From Dechloromonas hankyongensis (GTDB lineage: Bacteria; Pseudomonadota; Gammaproteobacteria; Burkholderiales; Rhodocyclaceae), in the NCBI RefSeq assembly GCF_022012295.1, contig NZ_JAKLTN010000002.1:1-64000 (forward strand): DNA of 64,000 nucleotides. Reading direction: 5' to 3'. The notes beneath the pieces are model-generated. The model saw only the letters and a program-made list of their open reading frames with translations. It did not search any database and was not told the DNA's origin. The translations under genes were made by a program, and so were the position numbers. Shown here in pieces: positions 35,879 to 45,261 of this stretch. How positions within the stretch are numbered: position 1 is the first letter of the stretch; every line of letters starts with the position of its first letter.

Positions 35879-37771
35879 ATGGCGACGTACAAGGAGTTTC
35901 ACCAGTATTCCATCGAAAAGCCGAACGAGTTCTGGACCGAACAGGCCCAGCTCATCGACTGGAAGGAGCCGTTCACCCAGGTGTGCGATTATTCCCGCCC
36001 GCCGTTTTCGAAGTGGTTTGTCGGGGGCAAAACCAATCTGTGCCATAACGCGGTTGACCGTCACGCGGCCAAGCGTCCGGACGCCAATGCGCTGATTTTC
36101 GTGTCGACCGAAACCGACGAGGAAAAGGTCTATAGCTTTGCCGAACTGCAGCGCGAAGTCGAACGCATGGCGGCGATCTACCAAAGCCTCGGCGTCAAGC
36201 GCGGCGATCGCGTGCTGATCTACATGCCGATGATCGCCCAGGCCTGCTTCGCCATCCTGGCCGCCACCCGTATCGGCGCCATCCACTCGGTGGTGTTCGG
36301 CGGTTTCGCTTCCGGCTCCCTGGCCACCCGTATCGACGACGCCAAGCCGGTGCTGATCGTTTCCTCCGATGCCGGCATGCGCGGCGGCAAGGCGGTTCCC
36401 TACAAGCACCTGCTCGACGAAGCCATCGAGCTGTCGGAAAACAAGCCGGCCAAGGTGCTGATGATCGACCGCGGCCTGGACAAGGGCTACAACAAGGTGG
36501 CCGGTCGTGACGTCGATTACGCCACGCTGCGCGCCCAGTTCATGGATGCCAAGGTGCCGTGCGAATGGATGGAATCCAACGAGCCGTCCTACATCCTGTA
36601 CACCTCGGGCACGACCGGCAAGCCGAAGGGCGTGCAGCGCGATACCGGCGGTTACGCCGTGGCGCTGGCCTCGACCATGAAGCACATCTACTGCGGCGGC
36701 GAGGGTGAAACCTTCTTCTCGACCTCCGACATCGGCTGGGTGGTCGGCCACTCCTACATCATCTACGGCCCGCTGATCGCCGGCATGGCCACGATCATGT
36801 ACGAAGGCACGCCGCTGCGTCCGGATGCCGGCATCTGGTGGCAGATCGTCGAGAAGTACAAGGTCAACGTCATGTTCTCGGCGCCGACCGCCGCCCGCGT
36901 CCTGAAGAAGCAGGACCCGGCCTACATGCACAAGTACGACCTGTCGTCGCTCAAGCACATCTTCATGGCCGGTGAGCCGCTCGACCAGCCGACGCACGAG
37001 TGGTTCATGGGCGAACTGGGCATTCCGGTCATCGACAACTACTGGCAGACCGAAACCGGCTGGCCGATGCTTGCTGCGCTGCCGGGTGTCGAGAAGACCC
37101 CGATCAAGTACGGCTCGCCGTCCTTTCCGGTGTACGGCTACAACCTGCAGATCTTCCGCGAGGATGGCTCGGTGTGCGGCCCCAACGAAAAGGGCATCGC
37201 CGCCGTCATCCCGCCGCTGCCGCCGGGCTGCCTGTCCACCGTCTGGGGCCAGGACGACCGCTTCGTTTCCACCTACTTCACGCTGTTCAAGGAGCCGCTG
37301 GTTTATTCCTCCTACGACTGGGCGATCAAGGACGAGGACGGCTACTTCACCATCCTCGGCCGTACCGACGACGTGATCAACGTTGCCGGCCACCGTCTGG
37401 GCACCCGTGAAATCGAGGAAGCGATCCAGGCCCATGCCGCCATCGCCGAAGTCGCCGTGGTCGGTGTCGAGGACAAGCTGAAGGGGCAGATGCCGATGGC
37501 CTTCGCCGTCGTCAAGGATGCTTCCAAGGTGGCGACGCCGGAAATGGTCAAGGCGCTGGAGAAGGAAGTGTTCGGCACGGTCGACAGCATCCTCGGCGCC
37601 ATCGCTCGCCCGGCCCGCGTGCATTTCGTGACTGGTCTGCCGAAGACCCGTTCCGGCAAGATGCTGCGCCGTTCGCTGCAGGCGCTGGCCGAAGGCCGCG
37701 ACCCGGGTGATCTGACCACCATCGAGGATCCATCTACGCTGGAGCAGATCAAGAACGCCCTGGCCGGCTGA
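35879..37771 (+). CDS. prpE: Propionate-CoA ligase
   Basis: AMP-forming acyl-CoA synthetase of 630 residues, converting propionate, ATP and CoA to propionyl-CoA. It follows E. coli PrpE closely (GKTNLCHNAVDRH, YMPMIAQACF, LESNEPS-like WMESNEPSYILYTSGTTGKPKGVQ). The P-loop TSGTTGKPKG, GRTDDVINVAGHRLGTREIE and the catalytic lysine in TRSGKMLRR (about 592) are intact. It is closer to PrpE than to Acs. No prpBCD genes are in the window. A hairpin terminator follows. Confidence 0.92.
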   Translation: MATYKEFHQYSIEKPNEFWTEQAQLIDWKEPFTQVCDYSRPPFSKWFVGGKTNLCHNAVDRHAAKRPDANALIFVSTETDEEKVYSFAELQREVERMAAIYQSLGVKRGDRVLIYMPMIAQACFAILAATRIGAIHSVVFGGFASGSLATRIDDAKPVLIVSSDAGMRGGKAVPYKHLLDEAIELSENKPAKVLMIDRGLDKGYNKVAGRDVDYATLRAQFMDAKVPCEWMESNEPSYILYTSGTTGKPKGVQRDTGGYAVALASTMKHIYCGGEGETFFSTSDIGWVVGHSYIIYGPLIAGMATIMYEGTPLRPDAGIWWQIVEKYKVNVMFSAPTAARVLKKQDPAYMHKYDLSSLKHIFMAGEPLDQPTHEWFMGELGIPVIDNYWQTETGWPMLAALPGVEKTPIKYGSPSFPVYGYNLQIFREDGSVCGPNEKGIAAVIPPLPPGCLSTVWGQDDRFVSTYFTLFKEPLVYSSYDWAIKDEDGYFTILGRTDDVINVAGHRLGTREIEEAIQAHAAIAEVAVVGVEDKLKGQMPMAFAVVKDASKVATPEMVKALEKEVFGTVDSILGAIARPARVHFVTGLPKTRSGKMLRRSLQALAEGRDPGDLTTIEDPSTLEQIKNALAG

Positions 37772-37794
37772 GCTTCGCCGCCTGCGTTGCACAG

Positions 37795-37826
37795 AACCCG
37801 CCGATGCAAGTCGGCGGGTTTTTTTA
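37795..37826 (+). terminator. Terminator after prpE
   Basis: Ten-base stem (AACCCGCCGA with TCGGCGGGTT), six-base loop and T tract, 24 bases after the prpE stop. Confidence 0.9.
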
Positions 37827-37903
37827 TTGCCGGACGGTAAGAATGGGGTCTCATGGTGGATGGTAGAATCCCCGGCAATCCTTGCTACCTGCCGTTTTTA
37901 CCG

Positions 37904-39406
37904 ATGATTTACGAGACCGTCGCTGCCGTCGACCTGGGGTCAAACAGTTTCCGTCTGCAAGTCGGGCGGGTGGTCGACGACCAGATTTACATCCTGGACT
38001 CGATGAAAGAGCCCGTGCGCCTGGCCTCCGGTCTGACGCCGGACAAGCGGCTCGATGCGGCGGCGCAGGACAGGGCGCTGGACGGGCTACGCCGTTTCGG
38101 CGAGCGCCTGCGCGGGCTGGATGGCGGGGCGGTGCGTGCCGTCGCCACCAACACTTTGCGCGTTGCCAAGAATGCTGGCGAATTTCTGCCGCTGGCCGAA
38201 GAGGCGCTCGGCTTTCCGATCGAAGTCATCGCCGGGCGCGAAGAAGCCCGCCTAATCTATATCGGCGCGTCGCATTCCCTACCCATGGCGGCCCACAAGC
38301 GGCTGGTCGTCGATATCGGCGGCGGGTCGACCGAGTTCATCATTGGCAAGCGCCACGAGCCGCAGTTGATGGAATCGCTTTATATGGGCTGCGTCAGCTA
38401 CACGCTGCGCTTCTTCCCGGACCGGAAGATCGACCGCAAACGCCTGCGCGAGGCGCAGATTGCGGCAGCCAAGGAAATCGAACTGATCGCCCACGACTAC
38501 CAGCGCATGGGCTGGAAGGAGGCGGTCGGCTCGTCGGGTTCGGCGCGGGCGATTGCCGATGTGCTGGAGCTAAACGGACTCAATCCGAACGGCGAAAGCG
38601 GCATTACGCGGGTCGGCCTCGACAAGCTGTGCGCCCTGCTCATCAAGGCCGGTTCGGCCGAGGCGCTGGACCTGCCGGGCATCAAGGGCGACCGCCTGCC
38701 GGTGTTCCCGGGCGGCGTCGCCATCATGTCGGCCATTTTCGAAGAGCTGGGCATCGAGCGGATGTCCTATGCCGACGGCGCGCTGCGCCTGGGCGTCCTC
38801 TACGATCTGCTCGGCCGCTTCCATCACCACGACATGCGCGACGCGACCGTCACGCAGTTTCGCCGCCGCTACCAGGTCGAGGGCGATCAGGTCGAACGGG
38901 TCGAAGCGACCGCGCTGTCGGCCTTGACACAAACCAATGGCGGCGCGCCCTCCGAAGCCGATGTCCAGTTCCTGTCCTGGGCCTGTCGCCTGCACGAGAT
39001 CGGCATTTCGGTGGCGCACAATGCCTATCACAAGCATGGTGCCTACATCCTGACCTATGCCGACATGCCGGGCTTTTCGAAGAAGGATCAGGCGCGGCTG
39101 GCCATGTTGGTCCTCGGCCATCGCGGCAAGCTGGAGAAACTGGGCGGCATCCCGGCCACCGACAGTGCCTGGAACCTGATCTTCTGCCTGCGCCTGGCCG
39201 TCCTCCTGCATCGCACGCGCGATGATCGCGCCTTGCCGGCCTGGCGGGTGGAACGCACCGCCAACGGCTACCTGCTCGATCTCCCGGCCGACTGGCTGGC
39301 CGCCAATCCGTGGACGGCCGCGGCGTTCGGCGAGGAAGCCACGGTCTGGAAAGCCCTGGGCCGCGACTATCTCGTCAAGTCCAAACCGGCGAGGAAACTG
39401 GCGTGA
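37904..39406 (+). CDS. ppx: Exopolyphosphatase (Ppx/GppA family)
   Basis: Polyphosphate-degrading enzyme of 500 residues. The ASKHA ATPase fold shows AAVDLGSNSFRLQVG and DIGGGSTEFIIG, and the C-terminal half is the HD-like domain of long Ppx proteins. GppA (pppGpp phosphatase) is an alternative because the families overlap. The ATG at 37904 places the fold at the N-terminus. The stop overlaps the next GTG start (GTGA), linking it to the lipid transport genes. Confidence 0.9.
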   Translation: MIYETVAAVDLGSNSFRLQVGRVVDDQIYILDSMKEPVRLASGLTPDKRLDAAAQDRALDGLRRFGERLRGLDGGAVRAVATNTLRVAKNAGEFLPLAEEALGFPIEVIAGREEARLIYIGASHSLPMAAHKRLVVDIGGGSTEFIIGKRHEPQLMESLYMGCVSYTLRFFPDRKIDRKRLREAQIAAAKEIELIAHDYQRMGWKEAVGSSGSARAIADVLELNGLNPNGESGITRVGLDKLCALLIKAGSAEALDLPGIKGDRLPVFPGGVAIMSAIFEELGIERMSYADGALRLGVLYDLLGRFHHHDMRDATVTQFRRRYQVEGDQVERVEATALSALTQTNGGAPSEADVQFLSWACRLHEIGISVAHNAYHKHGAYILTYADMPGFSKKDQARLAMLVLGHRGKLEKLGGIPATDSAWNLIFCLRLAVLLHRTRDDRALPAWRVERTANGYLLDLPADWLAANPWTAAAFGEEATVWKALGRDYLVKSKPARKLA

Positions 39407-40509
39407 GCGACGCTCCCCGCTTGCATGTCGAGTCGGGGAGGGTGGTCTTGTCCGGCGCCTGGACGCTGGCGGAAATGCTGCCCATGCTGGAGTCGTTGCA
39501 AGCCGGTTTGGCCGGCTTGTCTGCGGCCGAGCGACATTGGGATCTGGTGGCGCTGACCCGGCTCGATAGCGCCGCCGCCGTCCTGCTCTGGCGCACCTGG
39601 CACGGCGCCTGGCCGGCCAGGCTGGACATTGGCGACGTGCACCGTCAGGTCATTGCCCGGGTCGCCGAATTGCCGCAGGAAATGCCGCTGCTGCCCGTAG
39701 CCCGGGTGCATCTGCCGGAATTCCTCGGACGTTTGCTGCTCAAGGCCGCTGCCAACCTGCGCGGCATGATTGCCCTGTACGGCCAATTGCTGCTCGATTG
39801 CCGTTACCTGGCCAGTCATCCGCGCGACATTCCATGGCGCGAATTTACCGCCAACGTCTACAAGGCCGGCATGCTGGCCTTGCCGGTCACCGCCCTAGTC
39901 GGCTTTCTGATTGGGGTTACCATCAGCTACCTGTCGGCCCTGCAATTGAAGAGCTTCGGCGCCGATCTGTTCATCGTCAATATCCTCGGCATCTCGGTCA
40001 TCCGCGAACTGGGGCCGGTACTGGTCGCTGTGTTGGTCGCCGGTCGCTCGGGATCGGCGATGACGGCGCAGATCGGCGTGATGCGGGTGACCGAGGAAAT
40101 TGACGCCCTGTCGACGATGGGCATTTCGCGCAGCATACGTGTCGTGTTGCCCAAGGTGGTCGGGCTGACCGTGGCGATGCCGCTGCTGGTGCTATGGACG
40201 TCGGCGGTCGCCTTGCTCGGCGGCATGCTGGCGGCGCTGTTGCAGCTGGATTTGTCGCTGGTCTATTTCCTCGACAACCTGCCGCGGGCGGTGCCGGTCG
40301 CCAACCTGCTGATCGGCCTGGGCAAGGGCTTGGTTTTCGGGTTCGTCATCGCACTCGTCGCCTGCCATTTCGGCCTGCACGTGAAGCCCAATACCGAGAG
40401 CCTGTCGGCCAATACGACCAGTGCCGTGGTGACGGCGATCACCTCAGTCATTCTGGTCGATGCCATCTTCGCCATTTTCACCCGGCAGATTGGGGTGCCG
40501 CAGCTATGA
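39403..40509 (+). CDS. MlaE-like permease with N-terminal STAS domain
   Basis: Inner-membrane permease of an MCE phospholipid transport system, 368 residues. Residues about 1-95 look like an MlaB-type STAS domain (VVLSGAWTLAEM, WDLVALTRLDSAAAVLLWR). The remainder is the MlaE domain (NILGISVIRELGPVLVAVLVAGRSGSAMTAQIG). E. coli encodes MlaB and MlaE separately; here they are joined. Start codon GTG overlaps the ppx stop; a longer frame into ppx is rejected. Confidence 0.9.
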   Translation: MSDAPRLHVESGRVVLSGAWTLAEMLPMLESLQAGLAGLSAAERHWDLVALTRLDSAAAVLLWRTWHGAWPARLDIGDVHRQVIARVAELPQEMPLLPVARVHLPEFLGRLLLKAAANLRGMIALYGQLLLDCRYLASHPRDIPWREFTANVYKAGMLALPVTALVGFLIGVTISYLSALQLKSFGADLFIVNILGISVIRELGPVLVAVLVAGRSGSAMTAQIGVMRVTEEIDALSTMGISRSIRVVLPKVVGLTVAMPLLVLWTSAVALLGGMLAALLQLDLSLVYFLDNLPRAVPVANLLIGLGKGLVFGFVIALVACHFGLHVKPNTESLSANTTSAVVTAITSVILVDAIFAIFTRQIGVPQL

Positions 40510-41261
40510 GCCTGCCGCCGGTCATCGAGCTGGAAGGGGTATGCACCAGCTTTCGCGGCACTGCGGTGCATCGCGACCTGGCCTTGCGGATCGATGAAGG
40601 GCAGATCGTTGGCCTGCTCGGTGGTTCGGGCAGCGGCAAGACCACTTTGCTGCGCGAAATCCTCGGCCTGCACCGGCCGGATGCCGGTGTTGTCCGCCTG
40701 TTCGGCGTCGATCTGAACGAGCCGGACGTCCAGTTGCAGCGCAATCTGCGCCGCCGGCTCGGCATGCTGTTCCAGCACGGCGCCTTGTTCTCGGCCCTGT
40801 CCGTTTTCGACAACATCGCCTTCCCGTTGCGCGAATTGCGCTGTCTCGACGGCGACTGGATACGCCGCCTGGTGCATCTCAAGCTGGCGATGGTCGGCCT
40901 GGGTGCCGAGCACGGCAAGCTGATGCCGGCCGAGCTGTCCGGCGGTATGGTCAAGCGCGTCGCACTGGCCCGCGCCCTGGCGCTCGAACCCGAGTTGCTG
41001 CTGCTCGACGAGCCGACGGCCGGCCTCGACCCGGATCGCAGCCAGAATTTCGTCGAACTGATCGGCGATCTGCAGCGCGAGCTGGGCCTGACTGTGGTCA
41101 TGGTCACCCACGACCTGAATACCCTGGCCGGGCTGGCCACGCACGTCGCTGTGCTGGCCGATCAGCACATCATGGCCTACGGGACGCGGGCCGAGATCAT
41201 GACCGTCGATCATCCCTTCGTCACCGGGTTTTTTGGCGGAGATCGCCGGAAGCTGCTTTAA
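40506..41261 (+). CDS. MlaF-like ABC transporter ATPase
   Basis: ATPase of 251 residues of the Mla/MCE lipid transporter. Walker A GGSGSGKTT, Q-loop in MLFQHGALFSALSVFDN, signature ELSGGMVKRVALARA (typical of MlaF) and Walker B LLLLDEPTAGLDP. Overlaps the permease stop by ATGA. Confidence 0.93.
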   Translation: MSLPPVIELEGVCTSFRGTAVHRDLALRIDEGQIVGLLGGSGSGKTTLLREILGLHRPDAGVVRLFGVDLNEPDVQLQRNLRRRLGMLFQHGALFSALSVFDNIAFPLRELRCLDGDWIRRLVHLKLAMVGLGAEHGKLMPAELSGGMVKRVALARALALEPELLLLDEPTAGLDPDRSQNFVELIGDLQRELGLTVVMVTHDLNTLAGLATHVAVLADQHIMAYGTRAEIMTVDHPFVTGFFGGDRRKLL

Positions 41262-41270
41262 TTGCCGAAC

Positions 41271-42197
41271 ATGGAAAACAAGTCGCATGCCTTCGCCGCC
41301 GGACTCTTCGCCTTGCTTCTCGGGCTGGCCGCGATCCTGGCCGTGTATTGGCTGGGGGGCGGTCGCGAAGAGGCGCATGACTACATCGTCGTCACCAAGC
41401 AGAACATCGGTGGCCTGAACCCGCAGGCGCAAGTGCGCTATCGCGGCATCCGGGTTGGCAAGGTCAGCGACATCCGGCTCGATCCGGACGATTACAGCAA
41501 CATCCTGATCACCATTTCGGTGAACGACAACGTGCCCCTGACCACAGGAACGGTGGCCAAGCTCAATTACCAGGGGGTGACCGGGCTGGCTCACATCCTG
41601 TTGCTGGAAACCGGCAAGGACAGTTCGCCGCTCGAACCCAACGACGATGCGCCGCCGCGCATCACGATGATTCCGTCGCTGCTTGATGAGTTGGGCGAAA
41701 CGGGGGCGGCCACGTTGAAGCAGGCGAGGCAGTTGATGATCAGCGCCAATGCCTTGCTCAACGAGGAAAACCGGGCGCATCTGACGGCCACTCTGGCCAA
41801 TCTCGATAGCGCTTCGGCCAATTTGAAACCGGCGCTGGAAAACCTCAATGCCACGCTGGTCCAGGTCCGCAAGGTGCTCGACGATCGCAACGTCAAACAC
41901 CTGTCGCAGGCGGCCGGTGAAGTCGGGCCGCTGCTGGCCGAATCGCGCGTCCTGATCGGCAAGATGCAGACGGCAACCGACAAGCTCGACCTCGCCATTG
42001 GCGATGCCTCGGCGGGCGGCACTTCGGCGCTGATGCCGCGGCTCAACGAACTGGCCCAGGATTTTTCGCTGACCTCGCGCCAGCTGAGCAGGGTCCTGCG
42101 CATTCTTGAAGATACGCCGCAGGGCCTGGTCTTCGGTGCGCCGTCGCAGGCACCGGGTCCGGGCGAGGCCGGCTTCAATCCGGCGGGAGGGCAGTGA
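41271..42197 (+). CDS. MlaD-like MCE-domain protein
   Basis: Substrate-binding lipid carrier of 308 residues: one N-terminal membrane anchor (AGLFALLLGLAAILAVYWLGGG) and one MCE domain (about 38-120; GLNPQAQVRYRGIRVGKVSDIRLDP). A long helical C-terminal part follows (about 130-270) rather than a short tail. The ATG at 41271 is preferred over a TTG at 41262. It sits in the periplasm as a hexameric ring in known systems. Confidence 0.92.
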   Translation: MENKSHAFAAGLFALLLGLAAILAVYWLGGGREEAHDYIVVTKQNIGGLNPQAQVRYRGIRVGKVSDIRLDPDDYSNILITISVNDNVPLTTGTVAKLNYQGVTGLAHILLLETGKDSSPLEPNDDAPPRITMIPSLLDELGETGAATLKQARQLMISANALLNEENRAHLTATLANLDSASANLKPALENLNATLVQVRKVLDDRNVKHLSQAAGEVGPLLAESRVLIGKMQTATDKLDLAIGDASAGGTSALMPRLNELAQDFSLTSRQLSRVLRILEDTPQGLVFGAPSQAPGPGEAGFNPAGGQ

Positions 42198-42803
42198 ATG
42201 CGCTGGCTGAGCGGGTTCCTGTGCTGTCTGCTTCTCGCCGGATGCTTTACCGCCGGCAAGCGTGGTGGCGATGCGTCGCCAATAATCTACGATTTCGGTC
42301 CGGCGCCGGCCAGCCTGCTGCCGGCACCGCGCAAGACGCCGCTGGCGCTCGAGGTCAGGGCGCCGCTATGGTTTGACAGCATGGGCATCGGTTACCGACT
42401 GGCCTATGTCGATGCGGCGCGCCTGCGCGAATACGCCAAGGCCCGCTGGGCCGGTCCGCCCGCCCAGTTGCTGCAGCAGCGCCTAGTGCAGCAGTTGGGG
42501 CTGTCGCCTTCGGGGCAGGGGCAGTCGCGTTGCCTGATGCGTATCGACATGACCGAATTCAGTCACATTTTCGCGGCGCCGGATCGCAGTCGCGGGGTGC
42601 TGCAGGGCCGAGTAGTGTTGCTCGACCGCGCGCGGCGCCAGCTGGCGGAATTGCCGGTCAATCTGGAAAAGCCGGCAGCATCGCCGGATGCCCGAGGCGG
42701 GGTGGGGGCTTTGACCGCTGCCGCCGATCAGCTGGCCGCCGATCTCGCGGGCTGGGAAAGACAGCTGGCCGGCAATACGGCGGCCGGGGGCTGTTTCAAC
42801 TAG
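42198..42803 (+). CDS. ABC transport auxiliary lipoprotein (PqiC/ABC_trans_aux-like)
   Basis: A 201-residue outer-membrane-type lipoprotein. Signal peptide with lipobox LLAGC (Cys16), followed by a PqiC-like fold (PIIYDFGPAP, RAPLWFDSMGIGYRLAYVDAARLREYAKARWA). Such lipoproteins complete MCE systems by docking the inner-membrane carrier to the outer membrane. It starts at the base after the MCE gene stop. Its stop TAG and that of the convergent TetR gene share one CTAG. Confidence 0.88.
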   Translation: MRWLSGFLCCLLLAGCFTAGKRGGDASPIIYDFGPAPASLLPAPRKTPLALEVRAPLWFDSMGIGYRLAYVDAARLREYAKARWAGPPAQLLQQRLVQQLGLSPSGQGQSRCLMRIDMTEFSHIFAAPDRSRGVLQGRVVLLDRARRQLAELPVNLEKPAASPDARGGVGALTAAADQLAADLAGWERQLAGNTAAGGCFN

Positions 42804-43423
42804 TTGGAGACGATGCGCTCGGCGATGCGCTGCTTGAGATTGGACAGATTATCGTCGAAATGCGTGTAGTGCATCAGCGACAGGCCGAAAACGCAGGCGT
42901 AGAGCAACAGGCTGCGGCTCTTGGCCTCGGCGTCCGACATGCCAGCGGCGACGAACAGCTTGCGCGTGCATTCCAGACGGTAGAGGTCGACTTCCTCGAC
43001 CACTGCCGCGGCCTGCGGGTCATGCCGCGCCCAGTCGCGGACGGCCAGTTCGATCGACATCCCCTTGCGGTTGCGGCTGGCGCCGTAGACTTCGATGGCG
43101 TAGTGCAACTGGTTCCGTTCGTTGCCCGGGGTCACGGAAGTGGTTTTTTCGATGTCGCGAATGCGCCCGATTTTCCATTGTCCAAGTACGGCGTCGAGCA
43201 GCGCCTGCCGATCCTTGAAGTGCCAGTAGAAACTGCCCTTGGTGACGCCGCAGCGCTTGGCCAGCACTTCGACGCGCAGGCCGGTGACGCCTTCCTTGGC
43301 GAGGACGTCGATAGCCGCATCCACCCAGCGTTCCGGGTCGAGTTGGGTGCGCGCCGGCGTCGCCCGGCTACGGGCTTTGGCTGGCGAAGTTTTGATCGAG
43401 GACTTGACAGGTTTGTTTTCCAT
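42800..43423 (-). CDS. TetR-family transcriptional regulator
   Basis: Repressor of 207 residues. A basic N-terminal extension is followed by the HTH (about 30-80: DVLAKEGVTGLRVEVLAKRCGVTKGSFYWHFKDRQALLDAV), then a ligand-binding domain with a DLYRLECTR segment. The ligand is probably acyl-CoA or similar, inferred from the divergent etfBA operon. Its promoter region carries two operator-like palindromes, one of which includes its own start codon, consistent with autoregulation. Confidence 0.92.
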   Translation of the reverse strand: MENKPVKSSIKTSPAKARSRATPARTQLDPERWVDAAIDVLAKEGVTGLRVEVLAKRCGVTKGSFYWHFKDRQALLDAVLGQWKIGRIRDIEKTTSVTPGNERNQLHYAIEVYGASRNRKGMSIELAVRDWARHDPQAAAVVEEVDLYRLECTRKLFVAAGMSDAEAKSRSLLLYACVFGLSLMHYTHFDDNLSNLKQRIAERIVSN

Positions 43424-43458
43424 ACGCTACCGTATGCTTTTCCATACGACACAGTATG
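43421..43458. promoter_or_regulatory. Two tandem operator-like palindromes for the TetR regulator
   Basis: CATACG-ctac-CGTATG (43421-43436) is perfect and includes the TetR start codon. CATACG-acac-AGTATG (43443-43458) matches with one mismatch. Their centres are 22 bases apart, i.e. two helical turns, typical of cooperative TetR binding. Confidence 0.75.
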
Positions 43459-43461
43459 GTC

Positions 43462-43490
43462 ATTGTGCTGATTGAGTGGACGTCTGTCAA
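43462..43490 (-). promoter_or_regulatory. Promoter of the TetR gene
   Basis: On the minus strand a perfect TTGACA (43490-43485) is 17 bases from CACAAT (43467-43462). Transcription would start near 43455, inside the second palindrome, so bound repressor should block it. Confidence 0.65.
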
Positions 43491-43540
43491 ACAGGCGATT
43501 AGCTTGAACAATAATCTAACCGAGTTAAAGGAGAAGGCTT

Positions 43541-44290
43541 GTGAAGATTCTGGTTCCCGTGAAGCGGGTCGTTGATTACAACGTGAAGGTCCGGGTCAAG
43601 GCTGACGGATCGGGTGTCGATCTGGCCAACGTCAAGATGAGCATGAACCCGTTTGACGAAATCGCCGTCGAAGAGGCCGTTCGCCTGAAGGAAGCCGGCG
43701 TCGCCACCGAAGTCATCGCCGTCTCCTGCGGTGTCGCCGCCTGCCAGGAAACCCTGCGCACGGCCATGGCCATCGGCGCTGACCGTGGCATCCTGGTCGA
43801 AACCGACGCCGACCTCCAGCCGCTGGCCGTCGCCAAGCTCCTCAAGGCCCTGTGCGACAAGGAACAGCCGCAAGTCGTCATCTGCGGCAAGCAAGCCATC
43901 GACGACGATGCCAACCAGACCGGCCAGATGCTCGCCGCGCTGCAGAACTGGCCGCAAGCCACCTTCGCCTCCAAGGTCGTCATCGCCGACGGCAAGGCCA
44001 CCGTCACCCGCGAAATCGACGGCGGTCTGGAAACCCTGGCCATCACCCTGCCGGCCGTGGTGTCCACCGACCTGCGCCTGAACGAACCGCGCTACGCCAC
44101 GCTGCCCAATATCATGAAGGCCAAGAAGAAACCGCTCGACACCGTCAAGCCGGCCGATCTCGGCGTCGATGTCGCGCCGCGCCTGACCACGCTGAAAGTC
44201 AGCGAGCCGCCCAAGCGTAGCGCCGGCATCAAGGTGGCCGATGTGGCCGAACTGGTGAACAAACTCAAGAACGAAGCGAAGGTGATCTGA
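43541..44290 (+). CDS. etfB: Electron transfer flavoprotein subunit beta
   Basis: AMP-binding beta subunit (249 residues) of the ETF that accepts electrons from acyl-CoA dehydrogenases and passes them to the ETF-quinone reductase. [35 protein letters not shown] and the ETF-beta signature (KARR-like region ...[13 protein letters not shown]) are clear. It starts with GTG, preceded by AAAGGAGAAGG. The downstream subunit begins two bases after its stop. It is likely controlled by the adjacent TetR. Confidence 0.96.
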   Translation: MKILVPVKRVVDYNVKVRVKADGSGVDLANVKMSMNPFDEIAVEEAVRLKEAGVATEVIAVSCGVAACQETLRTAMAIGADRGILVETDADLQPLAVAKLLKALCDKEQPQVVICGKQAIDDDANQTGQMLAALQNWPQATFASKVVIADGKATVTREIDGGLETLAITLPAVVSTDLRLNEPRYATLPNIMKAKKKPLDTVKPADLGVDVAPRLTTLKVSEPPKRSAGIKVADVAELVNKLKNEAKVI

Positions 44291-44292
44291 TC

Positions 44293-45225
44293 ATGACCAT
44301 TCTCGTCATTGCCGAACACGACAACAACGCCCTTAAGGCGGCTACCCTGAACACCGTGGCTGCCGCCCAGAAGATCGGTGGCGAACTCCACGTCCTGGTC
44401 GCCGGTGCCAACTGTGCTGCCGCCGCCCAGCAAGCCGCTGGCCTGCAAGGTGTTGCCAAGGTCAAGGTGGCCGACGCCGCCCACTACGACGCGCAGACTG
44501 CCGAAAACCTGACCGCCCTGGTCGTTGCGAACGCCGGGGGCTACAGCCACATCCTGGCTCCGGCCACCACCTTCGGCAAGAACCTCGCCCCGCGCGTCGC
44601 GGCCTTGCTCGACGTTGCCCAGATTTCCGACATCATCGCCGTCGAAGCGGCAGACACCTTCGTTCGCCCGATCTACGCCGGCAACGCCCTGGCCACCGTC
44701 AAGAGTGCCGATGCCGTCAAGGTCATCACCGTGCGCACTACCGCCTTCGATCCGGTTGCTGCCGGTGGTTCCGCCGCTGTCGAAAGCATCGCCGCGACCG
44801 CCGATACCGCCCAGACCCAGCTCCAGAATCGCGAACTGACTAAGTCCGAGCGTCCGGAACTCGGTGCCGCCAAGATCATCGTCTCCGGTGGCCGTGGCCT
44901 GGGTAGCGGCGAGAACTACCACAAGCTGCTCGAACCGCTCGCCGACAAGCTCGGCGCCGCCCTCGGCGCCTCGCGTGCCGCGGTCGATGCCGGTTTCGTG
45001 CCGAACGACTACCAGGTCGGCCAGACCGGCAAGATCGTCGCGCCGCAGCTCTACATCGCCGTCGGCATCTCCGGTGCCATCCAGCATCTGGCCGGCATGA
45101 AGGAGTCCAAGGTCATTGTCGCTATCAACAAGGATCCGGATGCGCCGATCTTCCAGGTGGCGGATTATGGTCTGGTTGGCGATCTGTTCGAGGTGGTGCC
45201 GCAACTGGCAGGTTCCGTCGGCTGA
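44293..45225 (+). CDS. etfA: Electron transfer flavoprotein subunit alpha
   Basis: FAD-binding alpha subunit of ETF (310 residues). The conserved FAD-binding block is [13 protein letters not shown], then [28 protein letters not shown] and [24 protein letters not shown]. It forms a heterodimer with the preceding gene product. Codon use is strongly C-ending, consistent with high expression. Confidence 0.97.
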   Translation: MTILVIAEHDNNALKAATLNTVAAAQKIGGELHVLVAGANCAAAAQQAAGLQGVAKVKVADAAHYDAQTAENLTALVVANAGGYSHILAPATTFGKNLAPRVAALLDVAQISDIIAVEAADTFVRPIYAGNALATVKSADAVKVITVRTTAFDPVAAGGSAAVESIAATADTAQTQLQNRELTKSERPELGAAKIIVSGGRGLGSGENYHKLLEPLADKLGAALGASRAAVDAGFVPNDYQVGQTGKIVAPQLYIAVGISGAIQHLAGMKESKVIVAINKDPDAPIFQVADYGLVGDLFEVVPQLAGSVG

Positions 45226-45261
45226 TGTCACAGAATCACGGGCTGGCACTAGAATAGCCCT

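Noticed and set aside
35837-37792. 651-codon minus-strand frame opposite prpE
   Set aside because: Shadow of prpE; His/Arg/Asp-rich sequence without any fold signature.
40263-41900. 545-codon minus-strand frame opposite the MCE transporter genes
   Set aside because: Antisense to three conserved coupled genes.
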